Position numbers and translations under genes: made by a program
The notes under the pieces: generated by a model
Databases searched by the model: none
The model's input: the letters and a program-made list of their open reading frames with translations, nothing else
What the model was told of the DNA's origin: nothing
In this document: in pieces, positions 56,143 through 64,000 of the stretch
Position numbering within the stretch: the first letter of the stretch is position 1
Layout of the letters: each line of letters starts with the position of its first letter
NCBI RefSeq assembly: GCF_000739775.1
Contig: NZ_BBJH01000007.1
Span: 279,123 to 343,122 of the forward strand
Direction: 5' to 3'
Source of the DNA: Paraburkholderia heleia NBRC 101817
Lineage (GTDB): Bacteria > Pseudomonadota > Gammaproteobacteria > Burkholderiales > Burkholderiaceae
Length of the DNA: 64,000 nt

Positions 56143-57465
56143 TCAAACCGCAGCACGCGCGCGAGCGCGCTGTCGACTCTCGCCAGTGCGGCCGGCATCG
56201 CTGCGCTCGCGCGGCGCCGCAAATGCGGGCCATGCCAGGGCGGCGCAAAGCGCGGCCGCCGCCCAGACCGCAGGCCACCCGAACCACGACAACAGCAGCG
56301 GGAGCGCCGAAGGCGCGACGAAGAACGCCACGAATGCGCCGGTGTTGCCCATGGCGAGCGCGGTTCCCACACGACCGTTGCCCGCGAGCAGCGCGAGTTC
56401 GGTGAAGGCCACGCCATGCCAGGCGGAAGCGGCGATACCGCCAGCCACGATCACCACGGCGAGCAGCGTGACGAACGCCGTGTTTGCGCGATGCGCTGGC
56501 GACGCAAACGCCGTCAACACCGCAAGCACGACGAACAGCGCGACGGTGAGCCCCGCGCAGCCGCGCAACCAGGTACGCCGGTCGCCATGCCGGTCTGTCC
56601 AACGGCCGCCGTACACGCGCATGAACGCCGCACCGCCCTGCACGGCCGCAAGCGTCGCGCTGACTGCCGCCGTACCCGCATGGCCGACGTCATGCAGGAA
56701 AATGCTCGCGAACGAGAGCACGGCCACCTGGGGCATGCACAGCACGCCAATGCCCGTCACCATGCGCCATACGGTGACGCTGCGCAGCGGTGAGACGGCG
56801 CCGTGTGCCTGCGCGTCCGCTTCGTGAACGACAAGCGGCGCATGTGCGGCGTCCTGTTCGTGCGCGGGGTCGTGCAACCAGATGATCGTCAGCACGGCGG
56901 AGACCACACACATCGCAGCCAGTACGCCGTAGACGGCGGCGAATCCCGCATGCCCTGCGAGCGCAGGCAGCACGAGCGCGCCAAGCCCGCCGCCGGCCGG
57001 CACGGCGGTTTGCCGGATGCTCATCGCAAGGCCGCGCTCGTGGGTAGCGAACCACGCCATCACGGCGCGCCCGCTCGAGCCGTTCACGCTTGCGCCAAGC
57101 AGGCCGAGCGCGAGCAGGCCAACCGCGAGCCCCGTCGCACCGGGCGTGTACGCGCCCGCCGGTGCGCCCCGGAGCGCCATCGCAACGAGTGCGAGCGCCG
57201 TAGTGGAGAGCCCGGTGAGCAGCACACGGCGGTCGCCCCAGCGATCCGTCAGGAGTCCCCATGGAAGCTCGCCTAGCACGATGCCAAGTCCCAGCATGCC
57301 GAGCACGACACCCAGTTCGCCCGTGCCGATACGGTAATGCAACCGGATCAACACACCCGTTGCAGGGATGCCGCCGAGCGCGGCCGCGAAGCTGGCGTTG
57401 GCCGCCACGCCCACCGCCAGCACTTTCCAGCGGTGTGCCGCGCCCCGCGTTGTACTGCGTCCCAT
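56143..57465 (-). CDS. MFS permease, 12-TMS
   Basis: A 440-residue transporter from 57465 (MGRSTTRGAAHRWKVLAVGV) with GGAGG 6 nt upstream. Motif A is LPWGLLTDRWGDRRVLLTGL in the first half and YGGRWTDRHGDRRTWLRG in the second, so the two six-helix halves show clear internal duplication. A His/Asp-rich cytosolic loop (HDPAHEQDAAHAPLVVHEAD) lies between them. It is divergent from a LysR gene that probably controls it. The substrate cannot be told; organic anion or aromatic uptake is common in this group. Confidence 0.88.
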   Translation of the reverse strand: MGRSTTRGAAHRWKVLAVGVAANASFAAALGGIPATGVLIRLHYRIGTGELGVVLGMLGLGIVLGELPWGLLTDRWGDRRVLLTGLSTTALALVAMALRGAPAGAYTPGATGLAVGLLALGLLGASVNGSSGRAVMAWFATHERGLAMSIRQTAVPAGGGLGALVLPALAGHAGFAAVYGVLAAMCVVSAVLTIIWLHDPAHEQDAAHAPLVVHEADAQAHGAVSPLRSVTVWRMVTGIGVLCMPQVAVLSFASIFLHDVGHAGTAAVSATLAAVQGGAAFMRVYGGRWTDRHGDRRTWLRGCAGLTVALFVVLAVLTAFASPAHRANTAFVTLLAVVIVAGGIAASAWHGVAFTELALLAGNGRVGTALAMGNTGAFVAFFVAPSALPLLLSWFGWPAVWAAAALCAALAWPAFAAPRERSDAGRTGESRQRARARAAV

Positions 57466-57528
57466 GATGACCTCCAGAAAACGGTTGACCGAGGGCATCG
57501 TAGAGGCGCAGCATCTATCGGGAAATCG

Positions 57529-57559
57529 GGAAATTCCAATTTATATATTCGGAATTTCC
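57529..57559. promoter_or_regulatory. LysR-type operator between the MFS and LysR genes
   Basis: GGAAATTCC (57529-57537) and its exact reverse complement GGAATTTCC (57551-57559) are spaced 22 bp centre to centre, two DNA turns, flanking a very AT-rich core. It lies midway between the divergent starts, the classic LysR arrangement. Confidence 0.65.
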
Positions 57560-57601
57560 GAATCATGAAATGACACGGCACGCACCGGATCAAGCTGAAC
57601 C

Positions 57602-58477
57602 ATGAACGCACGCGGTTTCGATCTCGCGCAGTTGCGCACGTTTATCGCCGTAACGGAAGCGGGCAGTGTCTCCGCGGGCGCGGAGCACGTGTTCCTCTCG
57701 CAGTCGTCGGTGAGCGAGCAGCTCAAGAAGCTCGAGGAACGCGTCGGCCAGCCGCTTTTCGTGCGCAGCAAGCAAGGGATGTCGGCCACGCCCGCCGGCG
57801 TGAAGCTGCTCGACCACGCGCGCCGCATCGTCGCGCTTTGCGACGCTGCCTTCGACGACATGCTCGGCCGCACGCTCGACGGCGAAGTGCGCATTGCGAT
57901 CACGGACTATTACCGGCCTCACGACGTCGCCGAGATCATCCGGCGCTTCGCGAACCAGCATCCGCGCCTGCGTCTGCATGTGACCGTGCTGCCGAGCGCC
58001 GTGATCGACAGCAGCGCCGACGACAACGCCTACGACATCGGGTTATCGCTGCGGCTGATGGAGAAAGGCCGCAGCACCCACAAGAGCACGTCGATACGGC
58101 GCGAAAAGCTGATGTGGGTGGGCGCCACGCAAACGCTGCGCGAGCGGCCCGCGCTCACGCCGCCCTGGCCGCTCGTGCTGCTGCCGGCGACCTGCCAGTT
58201 GCAGCGCCGCGTAGTGAGATTGCTCGACGAAGCGCGCATGCCCTACCTGATTTCGCATTCGGCATCGGGCGTGGCCGGACTGCAGCTCGCGCTCAAGGCA
58301 GGGCTGGGGATCTCGTGTCTGAACGAGTCGTCGATTGGCGAAGGACTGATGCCCTGCCCCGCTTCGTTCGGCTTGCCTGCACTGCCGGCAGCCGAATTTC
58401 ATTTGCTGCCGGGCCGGCCGGGCGAGTCCGCGCACGTGACGAACGCGCGCGCAGCGCTCGCGGAACTGCTCGTTTGA
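57602..58477 (+). CDS. LysR-family regulator
   Basis: A 291-residue regulator with the N-terminal winged helix (FDLAQLRTFIAVTEAGSVSA, LSQSSVSEQLKKLEERVGQP) and a periplasmic-binding-like effector domain (VRIAITDYYRPHDVAEIIRR to the C-terminus). It is divergent from an MFS permease, with a symmetric site between them, and converges on the ammonia-lyase gene with only 6 bp between the stops. The effector is unknown; such regulators usually activate the divergent transporter when the transported compound is present. Confidence 0.92.
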   Translation: MNARGFDLAQLRTFIAVTEAGSVSAGAEHVFLSQSSVSEQLKKLEERVGQPLFVRSKQGMSATPAGVKLLDHARRIVALCDAAFDDMLGRTLDGEVRIAITDYYRPHDVAEIIRRFANQHPRLRLHVTVLPSAVIDSSADDNAYDIGLSLRLMEKGRSTHKSTSIRREKLMWVGATQTLRERPALTPPWPLVLLPATCQLQRRVVRLLDEARMPYLISHSASGVAGLQLALKAGLGISCLNESSIGEGLMPCPASFGLPALPAAEFHLLPGRPGESAHVTNARAALAELLV

Positions 58478-58483
58478 GGCGCT

Positions 58484-59455
58484 TTAGCCGGCGGCCTGAA
58501 CCAGTTCGGCAAAGCGCAGCAAGTCGACGTTGCCCCCGGAGATGAGCACGCCCACGCGCTTGCCGCGCACGTCCACCTTGCCGTGCAGCACCGCCGCCGC
58601 CGCGAGGCAGCCGGTGGGTTCGACCACGAGCTTCATGCGGCTCGCGAAGAACTTCATCGTGTCGACGAGTTCCGCGTCGCTCACCGTGACGATCTCGCTC
58701 ACGCGCTCGCGGATCACCGCGAAGGTCAAGTTGCCGAGATGCTGGGTTTGCGCGCCGTCGGCAAGGGTCTTAGGCGTGTCGATGTGGACGATCTCACCCG
58801 TGCGCAGGCTGCGCTGACCGTCGTTGCCGGCCTCGGGCTCGACGCCGATCACCGTGCATGCAGGCGAAAGCGCATGCGCTGCAGTCGCGCAGCCCGAGAG
58901 CAGTCCGCCGCCGCCAAGCGGCGTGAGCAGCAGGTCAAGCTCGCCCGTTTCCTCGAACAACTCCTTTGCGGCCGTGCCCTGCCCGGCCATCACGTGCGCA
59001 TGGTCGTACGGCGGAATGAGCGTGAGGCCGCGCTCGGCCGCGAGCCGTTTGCCGAGCGCCTCACGGTCCTCGGTATAGCGATCGTAAAAGACGACCTCGC
59101 CGCCGTAGCCGCGCGTGGCCTCCACCTTCACGGCGGGCGCGTCGTGCGGCATGACGATCACGGCCTTCACGCCGAGCAGACGCGCCGCCAACGCGATCGC
59201 CTGCGCGTGGTTGCCCGACGAAAACGTGATTACGCCGCCCGCCTTCTGCTCCGGCGTGAACTGCGCGATCGCGTTATACGCGCCGCGGAACTTGAACGCG
59301 CCCATGCGCTGCAGGTTCTCGCATTTGAAGAAAAGCTGCGCGCCCGTGCGTTCGTTCACGGTGCGCGAAGTCAGAACCGGCGTGCGGTGCGCGACGCCAC
59401 GCAGGCGTTCGTGGGCGGCGGCAACGTCTTCGAAGCTAATAGGCAGAGGGCTCAT
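58484..59455 (-). CDS. PLP-dependent threo-3-hydroxyaspartate/threonine ammonia-lyase
   Basis: A 323-residue fold-type II PLP enzyme. The PLP lysine lies in MGAFKFRGAYNAIAQ, the substrate loop is ITFSSGNHAQAIALAARLLG, and the phosphate-binding glycine loop LTPLGGGGLLSGC. It lacks the C-terminal ACT domain of biosynthetic IlvA, so it is the catabolic/serine-racemase-like type. Hydroxyaspartate ammonia-lyase makes oxaloacetate and ammonia; threonine or serine deamination is the alternative. Its ATG overlaps the stop of the DauR-like regulator by 4 nt (ATGA). Confidence 0.92.
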   Translation of the reverse strand: MSPLPISFEDVAAAHERLRGVAHRTPVLTSRTVNERTGAQLFFKCENLQRMGAFKFRGAYNAIAQFTPEQKAGGVITFSSGNHAQAIALAARLLGVKAVIVMPHDAPAVKVEATRGYGGEVVFYDRYTEDREALGKRLAAERGLTLIPPYDHAHVMAGQGTAAKELFEETGELDLLLTPLGGGGLLSGCATAAHALSPACTVIGVEPEAGNDGQRSLRTGEIVHIDTPKTLADGAQTQHLGNLTFAVIRERVSEIVTVSDAELVDTMKFFASRMKLVVEPTGCLAAAAVLHGKVDVRGKRVGVLISGGNVDLLRFAELVQAAG

Positions 59456-60132
59456 GGTCGTTCTTCAGCTGGCAGGTAGGTGTAGACGGTCGAGCGCGCC
59501 ACGCCGAGCGTGGCGGCCACGTCGGCGAGCGCATGACGCAGGTTCAGCATTCCGTTTGCCGCGAGTTCGCGCACGGCCTCACGGCGCTGCGCGAGCGTCA
59601 TGCCGATGGGCGTGGTATTGCGCGTGGCGGCGAAGCGTTCGAGCGCCTCGCGCACGCAGCCCACGGCGCGCGGGGCGAGCGTTTCGGCGACGGGCGCGGC
59701 CGCGCTGGTCTGGATCAGCTGGCCGAGGCCAGCCGTCACCGCGCCGATCAGCGACACGTCCATGTTCAGGCAGAGGGCCGCGACGTACTCGCCCGCGCTG
59801 TTCTTGAGGCCGATGGATGTGCTTTTGGCCGGACGCCCGTCGGGAAAGCGGTTCGGATAATTGGCCACGACCTCGGGAAAACCGGAGTCGGTGATGCGCG
59901 CGAGCCCCATTTCGGTGGCGGCGTCGCCGACTTGCCGTCCGGACAAATTGTTCGCGATCGCCACGACGGCGTGCTCGGGCCGCGTGAGGTCGTGCAGCAC
60001 CACCTCCACGAGCGGCGCGAGCGTCTGGCCGAGCGCGGCGACGATCTTCCCGCCTTCGCGCAGGAGCAGCGCGTTTTCGTCAGTGGAATGGCCGGGATGG
60101 GCTTTGCGGGTTGGCATCATGATGTTGGACAT
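59452..60132 (-). CDS. DauR/YheO-family regulator (PAS plus HTH)
   Basis: A 226-residue regulator. The N-terminal YheO/PAS-like domain (about 25-140) has LAPLVEVVLHDLTRPEHAVV, NLSGRQVGDAAT and STSIGLKNSAGEYVAALCLN. The C-terminal helix-turn-helix is LAANGMLNLRHALADVAATL then VARSTVYTYL. DauR of Pseudomonas controls D-arginine breakdown; relatives often sit beside hydroxyaspartate or D-amino-acid lyases. Here it is upstream of and translationally coupled to such a lyase and probably controls it. No ribosome site is evident at the ATG. Confidence 0.88.
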   Translation of the reverse strand: MSNIMMPTRKAHPGHSTDENALLLREGGKIVAALGQTLAPLVEVVLHDLTRPEHAVVAIANNLSGRQVGDAATEMGLARITDSGFPEVVANYPNRFPDGRPAKSTSIGLKNSAGEYVAALCLNMDVSLIGAVTAGLGQLIQTSAAAPVAETLAPRAVGCVREALERFAATRNTTPIGMTLAQRREAVRELAANGMLNLRHALADVAATLGVARSTVYTYLPAEERP

Positions 60133-60210
60133 TTTGACAGTTAATGACTGAATGTCAATCCTTCGAATGGATCACTCGGAGTCGCCGTGCATGACCACCC
60201 GATGCGCGAA

Positions 60211-60236
60211 AAAAAACCCCGCCCGAAGGCGAGGTC
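60211..60236 (-). terminator. Terminator after the hcp-hcr operon
   Basis: On the minus strand an 8-bp stem ACCTCGCC / GGCGGGGT (one U-G pair) with a TTCG tetraloop is followed by seven T residues, 39 bp after the reductase stop. Confidence 0.9.
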
Positions 60237-60274
60237 AATCAGACACGAAGAAACACGACTCACTGCATTGCGAC

Positions 60275-61297
60275 TCAGACCGTGAAGCGTTCGCTGACGA
60301 ACTGCGTGGACGGCACTCGGGCGCGCGCCGCCACCGCCTGCGCGGCGCTCACCATCGCGGACGGACCGCAAACGTAGAGATCGGGCGCCGCGCCACCCAC
60401 TGCAAGCGCGGCGGCGAGCGCGTCGACGGGGGTGCTGTGCGAGCCTTGCCAGCCAGGAGCCGCTTCACGCACGCAAAGCTCGACATGCAGTTGCGGCAGC
60501 GCAGCGCGAAGCGCGTCCAGTTCGTCGAGCATACACAGCTCGCTCTCGCGATTCACGCCGTAAAAGAGCTGCGCGTCGTTCATTTCCCCGAATTCGGCCA
60601 TGCGGCGCAGCATCGAGAGCACGGGCGCGAGACCCGTGCCGCCCGCCACGAACCAGCGCGGACGCAGACTGTCGGCGATCAAGCCGAAGCCGCCCTGCGG
60701 GCCATGAACGGTGAGCACGTCACCCGGCTGCGCCCGCTCGCGCAGATACGCCGAGAACGTGCCTTGCGGCCGCAGCCGGATGAGAAACTCGAGCCGCCCT
60801 TCCCAGTTGCTAGTGTTGGAAAGCGAGAACGGGCGCTTCACGCCGCCCTCCGGCAACTCCAGCTCGGCGAACTGGCCCGCTTCGAACTCAGCGGCACTGC
60901 CGCGGGTGTCGTCGGCGTCGAGCAGCAGTTCGAGACGGCACGTGTCGTCGGCAATCGTTTTCAGCGCGGCGATGCGCGCCGTGCGCGAGGCAAGCGGCTG
61001 CAGCAGCACCTTCGTGCCGTCGTACGGCGCGGCGACGCGCAAGTCGGCCGAAGGTCTCGTGCGGCACAGCAGAACCGCCTGCGGGTCGCCGGACGGCAAC
61101 GCGTCTGCGCTGTGATCGCCGAGCGTATACGCCCCTTCGGTCACCGTGGCATGGCACGCGCCGCAGCTGCCGCGCCGGCACTGCGAGGGCAGCGTGATAT
61201 CCGCCGCCGCCGCCGCGCTCAGCACGTCCTGCCCCGGCTCGCACGCGAAGCCGAACGCCTGGCCGTCGCGTGTGGTGAGCTCGATTCGATAACTCAT
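60275..61297 (-). CDS. hcr: NADH oxidoreductase for Hcp, N-terminal [2Fe-2S] type
   Basis: A 340-residue electron-transfer flavoprotein. From 61297 the order is a plant-type ferredoxin domain with C40, C45, C48 and C78 (SQCRRGSCGACH, LLCRTRP); an FAD domain with RPFSLSNT; and an NAD domain with FVAGGTGLAPVLSMLRR and LYVCGPSAMV. E. coli Hcr has its iron-sulfur domain at the C-terminus, so this protein has the BenC-like order. It is 17 bp downstream of hcp and in the same transcript, which supports the role of electron donor to Hcp. Confidence 0.9.
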   Translation of the reverse strand: MSYRIELTTRDGQAFGFACEPGQDVLSAAAAADITLPSQCRRGSCGACHATVTEGAYTLGDHSADALPSGDPQAVLLCRTRPSADLRVAAPYDGTKVLLQPLASRTARIAALKTIADDTCRLELLLDADDTRGSAAEFEAGQFAELELPEGGVKRPFSLSNTSNWEGRLEFLIRLRPQGTFSAYLRERAQPGDVLTVHGPQGGFGLIADSLRPRWFVAGGTGLAPVLSMLRRMAEFGEMNDAQLFYGVNRESELCMLDELDALRAALPQLHVELCVREAAPGWQGSHSTPVDALAAALAVGGAAPDLYVCGPSAMVSAAQAVAARARVPSTQFVSERFTV

Positions 61298-61314
61298 GAC
61301 GTTTTCACCCACGC

Positions 61315-62982
61315 TCAAGCGGCCTTGCGTGCGAGCGCCGCGGCGAGGTCCGCTTGCGCCTCGCCGATCGGCGCGATGCCGAACTGCTTGACGAGAATGT
61401 CGAGGACGTGCGGCGTGAGGAACGCGGGCAACGTCGGTCCGAGATGGATGTTGCGCAGGCCGAGCGCGAGCAGCGTGAGCAGCACCGCGGCGGCCTTCTG
61501 CTCGAACCACGACACAACGAGCGTGAGCGGCAGATCGTTCACGCCGCAGTCGAAGGCCTTCGAGAGCGCGACGGCGATCTGGATCGCCGAGTAGCTGTCG
61601 TTGCACTGGCCCAGATCGAGCAGGCGCGGAATGCCGCCGATGTCGCCGAACTCGTGACGGTTGAAGCGATACTTGTTGCAGCCGAGCGTCATGACGACGG
61701 TGTCGTCGGGCGCGCCCTGGGCGAACTCGGTGTAGTAGTTGCGGCCCGGCGCGGCGCCGTCGCAGCCGCCGATCAGGAAGAAGTGGCGGATCTGGCCGGC
61801 CTTCACCGCGTCGATCACCTTGTCGGCCACGCCGAGCACCGTATTGCGCGCAAAGCCGATGGTGATGGTTTCCTCCGGCGCCGTTTCGCGGAAGCCCGGC
61901 AGCGCGAGCGCGGCCTGCACGACCGGCGCGAACGCGTGATGTTCGAGATGGCGCACGCCGGCCCAGCCTACCGGCCCCGTCGTGAAGATGCGCTGGCGGT
62001 ACTGCGGCAGCGGTTCGATCAGGCAGTTGGACGTCATCAGGATCGGGCCGGGGAAGTTCGCGAAGTCCGATTGCTGGTCCTGCCATGCGCCGCCGTAGTT
62101 GCCTGCCAGATGCGCATAAGCCTTGAGCTTCGGGTAAGCATGCGCGGGCAGCATCTCACCGTGCGTGTAGATCTGCACGCCGGTGCCCTGGGTGGCTTCG
62201 AGCAGTGCCTCGAGATCGCCGAGGTCGTGGCCCGAAACCAGGATGGCCTTGCCCGCCGCCGGCGTCACGCGCACGGCAGTGGGTTCGGGCATGCCGAAGC
62301 GGCCCGTGTTCGCCGCATCGAGCAGTTCCATCACCTTGAGATTCAGGCTGCCGAGCGCGAGCGCATGTTCGAGAAGATCGCCGGCCTGCGTGGGTTCGCC
62401 CGCGAGAAACACAAGCGCCGCCTCCACGCCCGCATAGACCTCTTCGCTCTCGTAGCCGAGCACGCGCGCGTGATGGGCGTAGGCACACACGCCTTTGAGA
62501 CCGTAGAGCACGAGGGCGCGCAGGCCCACGACATCTTCGCCCACCTTCGGGAGCCCGGCCTTGATGCCGACGAGCGCGGCCTGCGCCTGCAGTTCGGCGA
62601 GATCGTTGCCCGGCTGCCAGAGCGCGGCGCCACCCGGCTGCGCAACGGCGACGCCTTGCGCGAGCGCGAGCGCCTCGCAGGTCGACTTCAGGCGACCGCG
62701 GTGTTGCGCGGCCTCGCGCAGCATCGCCACGAAACGGCTGGCGTTGAAGTTGACGTTGGTGAGCGTTGTGAACAGCGCATAGAGCATGAAGCGGTCGGCT
62801 TCGCGATCGGGGCTGCCGAGGCCGCGCGCGAGCGCGCCATACTGCGCGATGCCCTTGACCGCGTAGATCAGCAGGTCCTGCAGATCCGCAGTCGTGGCAT
62901 CCTTGCCGCAGTTGCCCTTGGCCGAGGCGCACCCCGGTGTGGCCTGGGTGCGGTCGGTCTGTTCACATTGATAGCAAAACAC
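61315..62982 (-). CDS. hcp: Hybrid cluster protein (hydroxylamine/NO reductase), class II
   Basis: Hcp reduces nitric oxide and hydroxylamine and helps S-nitrosylation signalling under low oxygen. The start is GTG at 62982 because AAGGAGAAA lies 5 nt upstream and the product then begins VFCYQCEQT, as in the family; length is 555 (E. coli 550). The N-terminal C3-x2-C6-x11-C18-x6-C25 spacing is that of class II, [2Fe-2S] proteins. Hybrid-cluster ligands lie in [55 protein letters not shown] and [11 protein letters not shown] near-consensus NsrR site precedes the gene. Confidence 0.97.
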   Translation of the reverse strand: MFCYQCEQTDRTQATPGCASAKGNCGKDATTADLQDLLIYAVKGIAQYGALARGLGSPDREADRFMLYALFTTLTNVNFNASRFVAMLREAAQHRGRLKSTCEALALAQGVAVAQPGGAALWQPGNDLAELQAQAALVGIKAGLPKVGEDVVGLRALVLYGLKGVCAYAHHARVLGYESEEVYAGVEAALVFLAGEPTQAGDLLEHALALGSLNLKVMELLDAANTGRFGMPEPTAVRVTPAAGKAILVSGHDLGDLEALLEATQGTGVQIYTHGEMLPAHAYPKLKAYAHLAGNYGGAWQDQQSDFANFPGPILMTSNCLIEPLPQYRQRIFTTGPVGWAGVRHLEHHAFAPVVQAALALPGFRETAPEETITIGFARNTVLGVADKVIDAVKAGQIRHFFLIGGCDGAAPGRNYYTEFAQGAPDDTVVMTLGCNKYRFNRHEFGDIGGIPRLLDLGQCNDSYSAIQIAVALSKAFDCGVNDLPLTLVVSWFEQKAAAVLLTLLALGLRNIHLGPTLPAFLTPHVLDILVKQFGIAPIGEAQADLAAALARKAA

Positions 62983-63027
62983 GGCTTTCTCCTTTTCCTT
63001 GTGGGGTGACGGCGCGAGCAGTCTTGT

Positions 63028-63050
63028 AAGATGCAGAATCAATACATCTT
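63028..63050. promoter_or_regulatory. NsrR operator upstream of hcp
   Basis: A 23-bp 11-1-11 inverted repeat with outer arms AAGATGCA and TACATCTT, separated by 7 nt. It matches the known NsrR consensus (AAGATGYA - TRCATCTT) at all outer positions. It lies 46 bp before the hcp GTG, where the nitric-oxide-sensing repressor NsrR would block the promoter. Confidence 0.85.
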
Positions 63051-63189
63051 TTAAATGGTGGCGCGCCGGCGGGAGTTTTGCCGTGACAAAAATCAGAAAA
63101 CGTGTCGCTTGAGGCGGGGGAGCGACTGTATGTGCGAAAACGTCGCAGCGGGTCGGCGCTCGACTCGCACAGTTTGCGCGTGCAAAGAA

Positions 63190-63225
63190 AAGCCCCGGTT
63201 CGACCGCGAGGTCGAGCCGGGGCTT
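63190..63225 (-). terminator. Terminator after ssb
   Basis: A 16-bp stem AAGCCCCGGTTCGACC / GGTCGAGCCGGGGCTT with one mismatch (G-U in RNA) and a 4-nt loop, followed by a short T-run on the minus strand, 28 bp after the ssb stop. Confidence 0.85.
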
Positions 63226-63252
63226 CAGGTCCTGCAGATGCGTTCGGACGTT

Positions 63253-63792
63253 TTAAAACGGAATATCGTCGTCCATCTCGTCGAAGCCGCCGCCAGCCGG
63301 CGCGTTCGAACGGCCGCCGCCTGCACCGCCGCCTGCACCGCCACCGCTCGAACGCGGCGCGCCGCCGCCCGAAGCACGGCCGCCGCCGCGCGGTGCGGAC
63401 TGCTCGCGGCTGTAGCCGCCGTCGTCGCCCATGTCGCTGCCCATCGAGGCGCCGCCGCTGCGGCCACCCAGCATCTGCATCTGGTCGGCGACGATTTCCG
63501 TCGAGTAGCGGTCGGTGCCGTCCTGCGCTTGCCACTTGCGGGTGCGGATGCGGCCTTCGATATACACCGACGAACCCTTCTTCAGGTACTCCGAGACGAT
63601 CTCGGCCAGGCGCCCGAAGAACGACACGCGGTGCCATTCGGTCATTTCCTTGAACTCGCCGGACGCCTTGTCCTTATAGCGGTCGGTCGTGGCGAGGCGA
63701 ATATTCGCCACGGCGTCGCCGCTTGGCAGATAGCGCACTTCCGGATCGGCGCCGAGGTTGCCGACGAGGATCACCTTGTTCACGGATGCCAT
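63253..63792 (-). CDS. ssb: Single-stranded DNA-binding protein
   Basis: SSB coats single-stranded DNA in replication, repair and recombination. The 179-residue protein has an OB fold (about 1-110) starting [20 protein letters not shown], with [20 protein letters not shown] and [18 protein letters not shown] Gly/Ser/Ala-rich linker follows, then the acidic tail MDDDIPF that recruits partner proteins. Everything is normal for a chromosomal Burkholderia SSB. CAGGAGAAATTC lies upstream of the ATG. Confidence 0.98.
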   Translation of the reverse strand: MASVNKVILVGNLGADPEVRYLPSGDAVANIRLATTDRYKDKASGEFKEMTEWHRVSFFGRLAEIVSEYLKKGSSVYIEGRIRTRKWQAQDGTDRYSTEIVADQMQMLGGRSGGASMGSDMGDDGGYSREQSAPRGGGRASGGGAPRSSGGGAGGGAGGGRSNAPAGGGFDEMDDDIPF

Positions 63793-63920
63793 GAATTTCT
63801 CCTGTTTGATTCCGTTGCGAGGAGCGGCCGCGCGGTGCGTGCCAGCGAGCGCCCGATCTCATGCGCGTTCGCCGGCTGCGGACCGCCTCCGCGAATTGCG
63901 TTGCTGTGAACCGTCTGGTT

Positions 63921-64000
63921 CTAACTCAGGCCCGCCTGGGTCAAGCCCGCCTGGCTTCTGCCCGCCTGGGCGGCGCCTTCATATTGGCCGCGATTATAAG
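63921..64000 (-). CDS. C-terminal tail of an unidentified gene entering from outside the window
   Basis: A minus-strand frame open at the window edge reads YNRGQYEGAAQAGRSQAGLT and ends QAGLS at the TAG 63921-63923. Three 15-bp repeats encode QAG[L/R][S/T] units in frame, which supports coding. It would be the tail of a gene directly upstream of ssb; in Burkholderia an MFS permease often occupies that place (general recollection). A chance open frame is possible, and TATAAT at the edge could instead be an ssb promoter element. Confidence 0.4.
   Translation of the reverse strand, partial: YNRGQYEGAAQAGRSQAGLTQAGLS
63930..63974. repeat. Three tandem 15-bp repeats
   Basis: GCCCGCCTGGG or GCCCGCCTGGC followed by four variable bases, three times at exact 15-bp spacing. 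The unit length keeps the reading frame of the putative minus-strand tail. Confidence 0.85.

Noticed and set aside
56143..57465. Drug-exporter role for the second MFS protein
   Set aside because: It has 12 helices with two A-type motifs and a divergent LysR gene, which fits uptake of an organic compound at least as well; no specific role is claimed.
63930..63974. Three 15-bp repeats considered as a CRISPR or iteron array
   Set aside because: No spacers and only three units; the 15-bp period keeps a reading frame and is better explained as a coding repeat.

Overview
The window is 64 kb of high-GC chromosomal DNA from a member of the Burkholderiaceae, most likely Paraburkholderia, Caballeronia or a near relative. 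This rests on protein character, the run proA-holA-lptE-leuS-exbD-exbB-dapB-bamE-fur (a gene order I associate with Burkholderia chromosome 1), and the mix of core genes with sugar, purine and D-amino-acid catabolic cassettes. No rRNA, tRNA, CRISPR array, transposase or integrase was seen.

Layout. 1-1.45 kb: the 5' end of a trimeric autotransporter adhesin, an AT-richer promoter region, and a short SnoaL-like gene remnant. 1.5-11.3 kb: a block on the minus strand with a HemJ/CopD-like membrane protein, proA, holA, lptE, leuS, exbD, exbB, dapB and bamE, divergent from fur. 11.9-15.9 kb: an allantoate-degradation operon (dctA-type carrier, allantoicase, ureidoglycolate lyase) divergent from a FadR-type GntR regulator, with three copies of a GGTC-N-GACC palindrome between them. 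16-29.1 kb: housekeeping genes gap, tkt, speE, a VOC protein, rsmE, a secreted RNase/barstar pair, maeB, thiL, pgpA, pncC, a DUF985 cupin and pyrF.

29.3-40 kb: a ten-gene cluster on the minus strand for aldose uptake and De Ley-Doudoroff-type oxidation: IclR regulator, dgoK, dgoA, an SDR, araF, araG, araH, a sugar dehydrogenase SDR, an SMP-30 lactonase and an aldose epimerase. Several neighbours overlap by 4 nt (ATGA or GTGA). No galactonate dehydratase is present in the window. 40.4-44.7 kb: a D-amino-acid cassette (RidA, N-acyl-D-amino-acid deacylase, RpiR regulator, divergent DSD1-type D-amino-acid dehydratase/deaminase). 44.8-49.5 kb: an MFS exporter with a MarR regulator, an EcsC protein, an HSL-type esterase and a CHRD protein.

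50-56 kb: a BvgS-like hybrid kinase with two BvgA/NarL-type response regulators. Between them lies a 129-residue protein that looks like aquaporin Z with both NPA-bearing segments deleted. 56-60.1 kb: an MFS permease, LysR regulator, hydroxyaspartate/threonine ammonia-lyase and a DauR/YheO-type regulator. 60.2-63.1 kb: hcp plus its reductase, preceded by a near-consensus NsrR operator that links them to nitrosative stress. 63.2-64 kb: ssb and the C-terminal tail of one more gene.

System-level points most worth attention are the NPA-less mini-aquaporin inside a two-component operon, the NsrR box at hcp, the RNase/barstar pair, the three-site operator array controlling allantoate use, and a strong rho-independent terminator on the plus strand at 49.9 kb that belongs to no visible gene.
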